Origin: Diprion similis
Lineage: Eukaryota; Arthropoda; Insecta; Hymenoptera; Diprionidae
Direction: 5' to 3'
DNA: 64,000 nucleotides
Assembly (NCBI RefSeq): GCF_021155765.1
Contig: NC_060111.1
Coordinates: 7,563,981-7,627,980, forward strand
Shown here one piece after another: positions 25,079 through 35,700 of this stretch (position 1 is its first letter; every line of letters starts with the position of its first letter). The position numbers were made by a program, and so were the translations under genes. Below the pieces are notes generated by a model, which saw only the letters and a program-made list of their open reading frames with translations, did not search any database and was not told the origin of the DNA.

Positions 25079-28000
25079 CTAGGTTCGTAGATTGTTCATG
25101 GACTTTTCCAGTATGTCTTTCTTTATCCGAGGATAATCAGGGTTTTGTTTCAGCACTTCGTTGCAAGTTTCAATAGCGTCGGCGTAAGCTTTACTCTTCA
25201 TGTAGCAATAGGCGAGTTTGTAGCCGACAGAGAGTTTCGACCTTCCTCCGTACTTCCAAGCCTGAGAATACTGGACAGCAGCCTCACGATAATTCTGTTC
25301 CTTCTCGGCAATGTACCCGGACAATTCGTGGGCTCGTACACAGGTCGCGTTGTGCTGGAGAACGCGCTTCAGCAGCTCGTTGGCCAGCTCGTATTTACTC
25401 GACTGGACGTAAATGTCGGCAAGCAGGACCCAGCAACGTTCCAAGTACTCGGCATCCTCGAAGGACCAAACATTCCTGCAAACTCTCTTCAGGTGGTTGC
25501 GTGCTCGCGGCGTTTGCTTAAGCAGGATGTGAGCCGTCGCCAAGCCCAACGCTGGTCCCACGTGATCCTTGAGCGCATCCTGGCTCGCCAGAGCTGTACA
25601 ATCTTGCAGGGCCCGCTCAATGTTTCCCTTCTGCTTCGTCGCCAGCAGGTAGAAATCTCCCAGCAGTCGGTGGGTTAGCATCTCCTGGATGCCGCCTTTA
25701 GGGTTCAGTTCCTGGAATCAAAATTGGTTGGAACAATGTGATTTCAAACTACGTTTGTAGGCCTGAAATTCATCAGTTTATATTGTCCCTCTTCTTTGCG
25801 AGACTTCTTATCGACACATCTTATTTACAAGAATTCTTATCGACAACTTGCATACGAATATTTGTATCTTCATTTAGAAATCACCTAATTCATAGATAGT
25901 CATTATCCTGTAAAACAGTGCTCAGTTTAAAAAAGTTATTAGGTACTATCTGGTTACTGCAACTTTCGGTATGTTAACAGGTTTACTAATTTCCACCTCC
26001 CTGAATATTACTCGGCACTTCTCTTTGCAATGTAGAAGAATTTCCTTGAAGAGTGACTGTCTGTCAAGTGTGCGATAATATGGTACCTGCAATAAGCGTT
26101 GAGCTGTTTTTAATGCCAGTGATCTCGAATCTTGGTACTCAGTATCACCGTCGTTGAAGGTATCATTAGTTAGCGCAGAGTCGTCATCAGGGTCCAAGCA
26201 TATATCAATCATGTTGTAGATAGCCTGCTGACCCCACTCCGGATCTCGTCGAGCAGCATTAAAGTACCGAAGCGCAGAATTCAGCTTGCCAAGTCTCCAA
26301 TCTAGCAGACCGGCGCAATAAGAGAAGCCAGCTTCTTGGTTTGAACCACTCATACTAGATTCTGCCCTAGAGATCCACTCGTGAAGGTCATCCATGTTGC
26401 CTAGGATTCGTCTTTCGTTTATTTAATGAAAACTCTGCATCGCTCACACAATAATAATTCTCGTTCGACATCGTTTTACCTGTTCGGCGCGAAACTTCTA
26501 TCAGTCTTGCCAGCGCTGTCCAATAAGTCGGCTGACGAATTAGCAGCTGACGAAAATGGAACGCAGCAGTTTCAAAATCCACTTTGCGAAAGGCTAGATC
26601 AGCCATCATCACCAGCGCTGCCTCATTGCTCGGATCCATTGTTAGTAAAGCTGCACAGTTTTGAGCGCAACGATCCAGGTCGTTTACCTGGGAAAAATAT
26701 GGTGATGTCACCTGGCATAAATTTCTGTGCGAAGCTTGCTATGTAGAATGTGTCGTATATACCTGCATGTAAATCTTGGCCAGTGACAACAGAGCTTTAG
26801 TGTCACCAGATTTGTGACTCAGAGCCTCCTTATAGTAGACGATAGCCTGGTCAAAATCTCGCAGAGACGAAGCATGCTCCGCCATACTCAAGCATATTTG
26901 GGCCAGCAACTCCTTCTGCATTGTTGAACCAGGCGTTACGGCAGCTCTTTGAACAGCCCTGCTTTGATTTTCTCTGGCCTCACGCAGAGTTGCGAGGGCT
27001 GCCTGCGTATTGCCTGCTCTTTTTCGAACCTTGGCCAGTAACAGTAGCTGTTTTGTTCGCAGTTCTAGGCTCTGTAGGTCGTTCGCGTTGCGACAATCTG
27101 TAAACGATCACAATTCGCTGTGTGAATTCAGGCATTCTATGAAAAACTGACGTGTATAGCCAATACCCATGTCAGGTAAAAGGACTTAACTTGTAACTCT
27201 TGAGCAAGAGTGGCTTCCGCTTTGTCAAACTGTTTCATTTTCATGAACAATTCTGCCATATCTAATTTCAGATCACCACAGCCTTCCTGGCGCGTTGCTT
27301 CTTTGTAGTAATTTATTGCCTTTCCGTATTGGTGTGTTTTGACCAGTGCCTTTCCCATTTTGCTAGCCAGTATTTTGTCGGATGGACTCTTCTTTAGGGA
27401 TTGTTCATAAGCTTCTATCGCTCGATCTGGTTCTTGAATGGCGATATAGGCGTCCCCAAGCATGCTGTATGTTGTCGGACCAGGAGAGTGCTCGACTAGT
27501 TCCCTGGATACAAAAATGGTTGAGGGTTACATACAAATTGGTTTATTTATAGTGTAGAAGCAAGGAACGTCAATGCAATGATGCATTTCAATGAAGCGTC
27601 AATATTTTACAGTATTAGTATACTCAAGTTGAAGAAAAGTGTTATTTTCCAATCATTAGTTAAATTAATGCTACTGATTTCAACTTCAAATTAGTTTTTT
27701 GTTCGCACAGTATCTCACCTGAAACACTTGGCAAAAGCATTCCTGTCCTTCCTCCATTTGAGGTGAATTTCAGCGAGTCTTGTGTGCGCTTGCAAGTAGT
27801 AAGGCTGACCTGGACGAACTCTTGACAAGTAACTTATGGCCTGGTCTACGTCGCCCATGTCCAGACAGAGTTCAGCGTTTCCGATCGTTATCCGACCCTC
27901 CTCCACAGTGCCACACAATTCCCCAGTAGCTTCCGCCATAAGTGAAATTGCTTCATTATACTTTTTGACTTTACTGTAAGCAGATATGAGCTCCAGGTAA

Positions 28001-29862
28001 AGCGTCGCCTTGTCTGCGGTGGGTATCGAAGTGGTTGATGATATACCCTCGCCAGGCATGAGCCCGGCATACGACATAGCCACACGTAAACTATGAATAC
28101 AACTATTCAGGTCTCCATTTTCCTTCTCGACCAGTCCAATGATCAAATGGTACATTGGATCATCTCTGACTTTAAAATTGTAGCTCAATCCAACTTCCAA
28201 ACTTTGCGAAGCCTGCTGATACTTTCCTTGTCGAGCGAGAATTTGAGCCATTAACAAGTGACCTGGTGCGCTGGTTGGATCAACCGAATCTAGCAGTTTT
28301 CTCAAGGCCTCCAAAGCTCCGTCGAAGTCCCCATTCTGCAATCGGACTTTTCCCAGCAACATCAAAGCTGCCGCTAAGCCAGGACAAGCATCGCAAACTT
28401 TTTCAAGTATGTTCAAGCACTGCTTTTTCAACGTATCAATAGACGAGTTCTTCTCTTCCGGAGCGCTCCCAATTGATGTGCTTGGTAAATATATCAAGTA
28501 CTCTTTTACAATTTCCAAACAAAAATCTGGATTCAAAGTTTTGAGGTATTCAAATCCGTAAGGAATGCCTTTAGCGTCTTCCAACAATATCGTGGCTGCC
28601 ATGTCCAGGTAATTTACAGCTATACTTGGCTCGTGATTGCTCAATTTAGCTGACATGTACAGAATTTCGGGACTTGTGGCGTTTGCTTGTATTTCTCTGA
28701 GAAAGTCAATTTGCTGTCTGGCCAAATCTGTGGCTCCGGACGAAGTGTCGAGCAGCTGACAATGCGCCAGTCCCATCAATGCCGGCAGCGAAGATTCGTC
28801 GATTCGTACCGTACTGCGATACCAGTGTTCAGCATCCTTGATTTTTCCCATGAATACATTCAGATTCCCTAATTCAACCATTAGTTCACTGCTCTGAGGA
28901 TTTTGCTGCACACATTTCTCAGTGATCTTTGTCAGCTCTGTTAATATGGCTGGATCCCGTCCAGTTACTCGAGAGAATAATTGCACTCCATCTATGAGAA
29001 GGTATATGTTTTTAGGCTCCGACAGCGACAAGTGTCTGAAAAAAGTTTGCAAGTATCTCAACCCTTCGGCGTAGTCGCCATCCCTGCACAGCGATGCAAT
29101 AGCTTTAAGTTTTGCGGCGCTTGTGTTATTTGAATCAAGTAACAGTATTCTGTTGGATGTTTCTAGCCCCTGTTCCCAATCTTTCATAGCCAATTGGTTG
29201 GACATTTTTTCTATCAACGGCATAGACAGTTTTGGATATCGAACTATGACTGAGTTGAGTATAGATATTGCGCTATCGTGATCTCCATTCTGTTCTTTGT
29301 AGCTTGCAGAGCCAAGTAAAGCATTAAGATGTTTTCTGTCTTGTTTCAGCACCTGCTCGAAGTAGTCTGTGAATTTCCCTGCGCTCCCCTCCTTTGGTAA
29401 GTGCAAACTGATCCATCCTTTGATCAATAGCACATCTATATTTGCAGGATTTATCTTATATGCTCGATCGGCATATTCTTTAGCTTTTTCGACTTTATCA
29501 AGTAAAAACAGCACAGTCCCAGCCAGTGTTAGTGCTTGAGGCGTAGCTTTTCTTTTATCTTCGCGTATACGTGCGTCTAGCTGAGTTAATGCACCTCTAT
29601 CGATGCTGTTGCCAATTCTGTAAGCATAGCTTTGCACTAATAAAGCAGCCAGCGTTGTATCCCCATAGCCAATTAATCCTGAAACTTCCTTAGCAGCGTC
29701 TCTGCCTTGTCCTATCAGTGCGTAAGCCAAAGCGAGTAAAATTTTCAAGTTTTCGCTAGCTGGATGAGCATCGCACGCTTGTTTCGCATGGATTAACATG
29801 CCGTTGTAATATTTTTTACGGCAGTACCACTGTATCAGTGCTTTATACTCGGTCTCATCCAT
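25079..29862 (-). CDS. TTC21B: Tetratricopeptide repeat protein 21B (IFT139), intraflagellar transport complex A subunit
   Basis: A complete gene, 1306 aa, close to the usual ~1316 aa of vertebrate TTC21B. Six exons: 29862-27719, 27503-27191, 27071-26763, 26687-26480, 26400-26087, 25711-25079, all phase-consistent. The protein is an almost continuous array of TPR-type helical hairpins and acts in the IFT-A complex for retrograde ciliary transport, in insects needed in ciliated sensory neurons. Family landmarks are the N-terminal MDETEYKALIQWYCRKKYYN, LNPDFCLEIVKEYL mid-protein, LGDAYIAIQEP, SKMGKALVKTHQYGKAINYY, WGQQAIYNMIDICLDPD, LATKQKGN, LKQTPRARNHLKR, and the C-terminus RIKKDILEK ending in Arg-Thr-stop. 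The first exon alone encodes 714 residues. The exon 2/3 junction is the least certain: only the acceptor at 27072 keeps frame with the GTTAAGT donor. It lies 72 bp downstream of the NATD1-like stop codon. Confidence 0.96.
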
Positions 29863-29934
29863 ATTTTTTTTGTTCTATTGATCTACGTTTTCGACTTATT
29901 CCACCTTTAAAAATGTCAAGTCTTAAGTTCGACA

Positions 29935-30787
29935 CTAATCCTTATTGAATCTGTTTTCTGTGTCAGTTGGATCCGGCATGCCTTCAAGCCTATCGGCCTC
30001 TGCAGTAGGAAACATTGCCGCTGGTTGAGGACCAGTTAAAAGGTGCGGAGGACCAACAACGTATGCACTGAGTTGTTGCGTCTTGATTGTCTCGTAATAG
30101 CGTTGCAGGTACGTGCAAGTTAGATGCATACGATAATTACGAACAACTACGTAAGTGAACGCTGTCTGAAACGTTGGATAAAATCAGGATTAAATCAGAT
30201 AACATCAAAAGTATGAATTCATATTTTTAGCTCGCCGTGCGATTATGTATCAAGCGATTGTGAACGTTATCACAGTGATCTTTCATTACCTCTGCCAATA
30301 GCCTTCCCAGTCCTTTTCCCTCGTGTTTTTTTGGTACTTCTACCGCATACATATCCAACACCCGATAATGTTGTTTATAAAGAAGTACCGCACGATCTGA
30401 TGAAGTAGAATAATTAAATTAAACTAAAAGCTACTGATGTAGACAATATTTCGGTATGAATTATTAATGCATGATTATTTGAATTCATAGCTTAATGGCT
30501 GCCAATGAGATTATAATCTACAGTGATGTGAACAGTAGATTGTTCAATTATAAGAAAAAGCAAATTCTTATACAACTAAAAACAACAGACGCACATGATT
30601 GATCAGAGTTGCGAACTGGTAATACAGTTGTCGAACACTTGTTAGTTGAAAACTAAGGTATACCGTTCGGGGGCAGCTTCACGTAGAATACACCAGGATC
30701 GTGGTTAACACCGTACAAGTACCTTAAGCCGATCGGTCGAATGGTAGACTTAATATACGCAGTAATTGAGGTACTAAGCCAAAGCAT
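29935..30787 (-). CDS. NATD1-like GNAT-fold N-acetyltransferase domain protein
   Basis: Three exons (30787-30664, 30396-30290, 30165-29935) join in phase to 153 aa, against about 113 aa for vertebrate NATD1. Residues ~28-41 (VNHDPGVFYVKLPP) match the first strands of the YjdJ/NATD1-type GNAT domain. DRAVLLY (42-48) and AVEVPKKHEGKGLGRLLAE (59-77) form the acetyl-CoA-binding core, where the usual leading Arg of RxxGxG/A is Glu67. HLTCTYLQRY (91-100) matches the conserved C-terminal segment. The extra ~45-residue tail is Pro/Asp-rich and unrecognised. The first ~25 residues lack acidic residues and could be a mitochondrial presequence (inference). The ATG at 30787-30785 is the first in frame that I could place. 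Substrate unknown. There is no clear poly(A) signal before TTC21B begins. Confidence 0.85.
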
Positions 30788-31305
30788 GTGAGTTGAATTT
30801 TGTCGTCTTATGATTTACTGCCATTTAATGCTACCGTAGCATAACCCTACTAAAGGAGTGGCTTCGTCTTCTTCAATGGCACTTCGATTCCAGCTTAGAT
30901 GAAGCCAGACATTTCCATGTATTATGAGACGTGGTTCAGCGAGTCAGTTATCAACAATGACGGACTTCCAGTTAAGCAGCGTGCTAAACAACTAATTAAA
31001 TTCCCATACCATTAAGGAATCTTGGCCAATGGCGTCGTGTTGCTAGGCAACGGTAGACTATGCTTGTAACACGTGCAGAAGTTTCATGCGTTGGGGAAAG
31101 GGGTCACTTTGCTCAGTAGAGACTGTGGTGATACTATCCCGCATAGTTAAAAGTTAAAATGTAGTAGTTATAGTTAATATGAACTACAATAGAGTATCGT
31201 AATTGCCATAATAATTGTTAAATTTTGAAAGAAACACACGATTGTGTGATCCATTGAAACGAATCTTTTTATTCATGAGATTAGTGTACTTCAATCTTAA
31301 CAACC
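30788..31305. other. Short intergenic region, NATD1-like upstream region to tRNA-Trp
   Basis: It presumably contains the promoter of the NATD1-like gene and so possibly of the NATD1-TTC21B pair. I see no diagnostic TATA or initiator element and no coding sequence. Confidence 0.4.
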
Positions 31306-31377
31306 GACTCCGTGGCGCAACGGTAGCGCGTCTGACTCCAGATCAGAAGGTTGCGTGTTCAAATCACGTCGGGGTCA
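31306..31377 (+). tRNA. tRNA-Trp (anticodon CCA)
   Basis: A 72-nt cloverleaf without intron. The acceptor stem GACTCCG pairs with CGGGGTC (one T-G wobble), the D arm is GCGC/GCGC, and the anticodon stem TCTGA/TCAGA carries CCA at 31338-31340. The T arm GCGTG/CACGT encloses loop TTCAAAT. The A of the discriminator base is 31377. Internal Pol III promoter A box TGGCGCAACGG at 31313-31323 and B box GTTCAAATC at 31357-31365 fit consensus. It appears functional. Confidence 0.97.
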
Positions 31378-31386
31378 GAGTGAAAA

Positions 31387-31394
31387 TTTTTTTT
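31387..31394 (+). terminator. RNA polymerase III terminator of tRNA-Trp
   Basis: Run of eight T residues starting 10 nt after the tRNA 3' end. Confidence 0.9.
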
Positions 31395-32300
31395 CTGATT
31401 TTCTTTTCTGAGCCACGAAATTTCACATCGACAGTTTGCTTTGCAATCAATGGAATTGAAATGATTATTTCGACGGAAGTTTTACTTCAGAGAACGGTCG
31501 AATGGAATGCGAATCGTTTCCAAAATTATCAATATTTTCATATTATGTACATCCAGCAATGGAAGAAGAGCTGAAAAATTCCTTTGGAATAATTTTGGAA
31601 TAAAAAAACTTTCATTGTTGCATGTGGAACCACGAAGATCGTCAAGTCAGAGCCAACGCAAAGTGCTTGCGATGAGTTTTCGGAAAGGTGGAAAAGAAAA
31701 GTCAGAAATTCATGAATCAAATCTTTGGTTTATTCAATATGCCTTAGATCTAGTACAAGTGTTTGAGTGTGAGTGTGTGGTGATTTAACGAGTTAAAGAA
31801 TAGAATTGAAGTAAAATACAACGTGGCATGCAAACATTTCGTTGAACATTACATAAGAGATCTAATTATTGCATATTGAAAAGGGTCTGCTGTGCACATT
31901 GCCTGCAGCGGAGAACGAGAAACACTATAGCATATAGTTGTTATACTTATTATGTTGGTTTAAGACATTGAGCTTGTGTTTCAAACTACGTACAGGCCCA
32001 ACAAACCTCTGCTACGATACGATATGAGTAATCGTATGATATTGAATTAGCTCTATTTGATGTAATCTGTAATAAAATGAATGAAAAATCAACTTCAACC
32101 GTATATCCTTTGTATTCCGTCAACTATTGATGGTTTGCCGATGAAGGGGACAATAATGCTGCACAGTGATACAAATCAATACAGATAGAGAGGGTCAGTT
32201 GTAACCAATGTCCGATCACACAGTCCAGATGTGCTACTGGAGACATGATGGAACATGTTGAACTTTTGACAAACATGATAAAAATTGAATAAATTTGTTA
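31395..32300. other. Unique DNA between tRNA-Trp and the satellite edge
   Basis: AT-rich. I see no gene, no TIR element and no recognisable satellite monomer here. Confidence 0.5.
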
Positions 32301-32789
32301 TATTTTCTGTATCAGAATAATTATGCGAGAGTAATCGATTGCGCACAATCCGGATACGCTGTTGGCAAGGAATCACGAGTTAGAGCAAAACCGAAAGATG
32401 TTCTTCGTGACTCCGTTGCTGTTGTCATATGCTCATTTTCATGGCTTTTCTGCATCCCTGGGTATCAAATAAGAATTATGAGTAACATGCTATCGATTCA
32501 CGGACAATAGACTTTTCGGCGAGAAGAAATCCAAGGCTAATCCCATTTGGATTGGAGTGCTGCAATGAATTCTTTCAGGCACTCTTCTGACAGAATTTTG
32601 GGAGAGAAATCGACTGAGCGCAGTCCAAATGCGCTGCGAGCAACGCCTGTGAAGTTGAAGCCGAAAAACTGCAGATTTTCGTCGTCATTTCTCTGCTGCT
32701 GGTCCTACGCTATTTCTCATGTGTTTTCTGAGTTTCTGGGCGTCATATTAGTCTGAAAAGCGTAATACCAATCGATTCCCGGACAAAAG
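32301..32789. repeat. Two decayed edge monomers of the 304-bp satellite
   Basis: The segment ~32301-32520 aligns to the satellite consensus (ATGCGAGAGTAATCGATTGC, then GGATACGCTGTTGGCAA, then CTATCGATTCACGGACAATA) but with many substitutions. The next unit to ~32789 is closer to consensus and lacks about 29 nt around the GGTGAAAATTTCGACGACTT segment. The GCGAGAG landmark lies at 32325, 32600 (as GGGAGAG) and 32904, so register is preserved apart from that deletion. This marks the true left boundary of the array. Confidence 0.85.
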
Positions 32790-35700
32790 ATTTTTCGGCC
32801 AAAAAAAATCCAAGGCTAACCCCTTTGGATTTTTGGTCAAAATTTCGACGACTTTGAAAAGTGCTGCAATTAATTCTTTAGAACACTATTCCGACGTAAT
32901 TTTGCGAGAGAAATCGATTGATCGCAGTCCCAATGCGCTGCGAGCAACACCTGTAACGTTACAGCCGAAAAACTGAAGATTTTCATCGTCATTTCTGTGC
33001 TGCTGGTCCTACGCTATTTCTCATGTGTTTTCTGAGTTCCTGAGCGTCGAATTAGTCTGAAAAGCGTAATACCAATCGATTCCCGGACAAAAGATTTTTC
33101 GGCCGAAGAAAATCCAAGGCTAACCCCTTTGGATTTTTGGTGAAAATTTCGACGACTTTGAAAAGTGCTGCAATTGATTCTTTAGAACACTATTCCGACG
33201 TAATTTGGCGAGAGAAATCGATTGATCGCAGTCCCAATGCGCTGCGAGCAACACCTGTAAAGTTACAGCCAAAAAACTGAAGATTTTCATCGTCATTTCT
33301 CTGCTGCTGGTCCTACGCTATTTCTCATGTGTTTTCTGAGTTCCTGGGCGTCGAATTAGTCTGAAAAGCGTCATACGAATCGATTCCCGAACAAAAGATT
33401 TTTCGGCCAAAAAAAATCCAAGGCTAACCCCTTTGGATTTTTGGTGAAAATTTCGACGACTTTGAAAATTGCTGCAATTAATTCTTTGGAACACTATTCC
33501 GACGTAATTTTGCGAGAGAAATCGATTGATCGCAGTCCCAATGCGCTGCGGGCAACACCTGTAAAGTTACAGCCGAAAATCTGAAGATTTTCATCGTCAT
33601 TTCTCTGCTGCTGGTCCTACGCTATTTCTCATGTGTTTTCTGAGTTCCTGGGCGTCGGATTAGTCTGAAAAGCGTAATACCAATCGATTCCCGGACAAAA
33701 GATTTTTCGGCCGAAGAAAATCCAAGGCTAACCCCTTTGGATTTTTGGTGAAAATTTCGACGACTTTGAAAATAGCTGCAATTAATTCTTTAGAACACTA
33801 TTCCGACGTAATGTTGCGAGAGAAATCGATTGATCGCAGTCCCAATGCGCTGCGAGCAACACCTGTAACGTTACAGCCGAAAAACTGAAGATTTTCATCG
33901 TCATTTCTGTGCTGCTGGTCATACGCTATTTCTCATGTGTTTTTTGAGTTCCTGGGCGTCGAATTAGTCTAAAAAGCGTCATACTAATCGATTCCCGGAC
34001 AAAAGATTTTCCGGCTAAAAAAAATCCAAGGCTAACCCCTTTGGATTTTTGGTGAAAATTTCGACGACTTTGAAAAGTGCTGCAATTAATTCTTTAGAAC
34101 ACTATTCCGACGTAATTTTGCGTGAGAAATCGATTGATCGCAGTCCCAATGCGCTGCGAGCAACACCTGTAAAGTTACCGCCGAAAAACTGAAGATTTCC
34201 ATCGTCATTTCTCTGCTGCTGGTCCTACGCTATTTCTCATGTGTTTTCTGAGTTCCTGGGCGTCGAATTAGTCTGAAAAGCGTCATACTAATCGATTCCC
34301 GGACAAAAGATTTTTCGGCCAAAAAAAATCCAAGGCTAACCCCTTTGGATTTTTGGTCAAAATTTCGACGACTTTGAAAAGTGCTGCAATTAATTCTTTA
34401 GAACACTATTCCGACGTAATTTTGCTAGAGAAATCGATTGATCGCAGTCCCAATGCGCTGCGAGCAACACCTGTAAAGTTACAGCCGAAAAACTGAAGAT
34501 TTTTATCGTCATTTCTCTGCTGCTGGTCCTACGCTATTTCTCATGTGTTTTCTGAGTTCCTGAGCGTCGAATTAGTCTGAAAAGCGTAATACCAATCGAT
34601 TCCCGGACAAAAGATTTTTCGGCCGAAGAAAATCCAAGGCTAACCCCTTTGGATTTTTGGTGAAAATTTCGACGACTTTGAAAAGTGCTGCAATAAATTC
34701 TTTAGAACACTATTCCGACGTAATTTTGCGAGAGAAATCGATTGATCGCAGTCCCAATGCGCTGCGAGCAACACCTGTAAAGTTACAGCCAAAAAACTGA
34801 AGATTTTCATCGTCATTTCTCTGCTGCTGGTCCTACGCTATTTCTCATGTGTTTTCTGAGTTCCTGGGCGTCGAATTAGTCTGAAAAGCGTCATACAAAT
34901 CGATTCCCGGACAAAAGATTTTTCGGCCAAAAAAAATCCAGGGCTAACCCCTTTGGATTTTTGGTCAAAATTTCGACGACTTTGAAAAGTGCTGCAATTA
35001 ATTCTTTGGAACACTATTCCGACGTAATTTTGCTAGAGAAATCGATTGATCGCAGTCCCAATGCGCTGCGAGCAACACCTGTAAAGTTACAGCCGAAAAA
35101 CTGAAGATTTTCATCGTCATTTCTCTGCTGCTGGTCCTACGCTATTTCTCATGTGTTTTCTGAGTTCCTGGGCGTCGGATTAGTCTGAAAAGCGTAATAC
35201 CAATCGATTCCCAGACAAAAGATTTTTCGGCCGAAGAAAATCCAAGGCTAACCCCTTTGGATTTTTGGTGAAAATTTCGACGACTTTGAAAAGTGCTGCA
35301 ATTAATTCTTTAGAACACTATTCCGACGTAATTTTGCGAGAGAAATCGATTGATCGCAGTCCCAATGCGCTGCGAGCAACACCTGTAACGTTACAGCCGA
35401 AAAACTGAAGATTTTCATCGTCATTTCTGTGCTGCTGGTCCTACGCTATTTCTCATGTGTTTTCTGAGTTCCTGGGCGTCGAATTAGTCTAAAAAGCGTC
35501 ATACCAATCGATTCCCGGACGAAAGATTTTTCGGCTAAAAAAAATCCAAGGCTAACCCCTTTGGATTTTTGGTGAAAATTTCGACGACTTTGAAAAGTGC
35601 TGCAATTAATTCTTTAGAACACTATTCCGACGTAATTTTGCGAGAAAAATCGATTGATCGCAGTCCCAATGCGCTGCGAGCAACACCTGTAAAGTTACAG

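Noticed and set aside
25145-25678. 177-codon plus-strand frame
   Set aside because: Antisense shadow of the conserved last exon of TTC21B.
31215-31574. 119-codon plus-strand reading frame
   Set aside because: It runs through the tRNA-Trp gene and its terminator; no protein signature.
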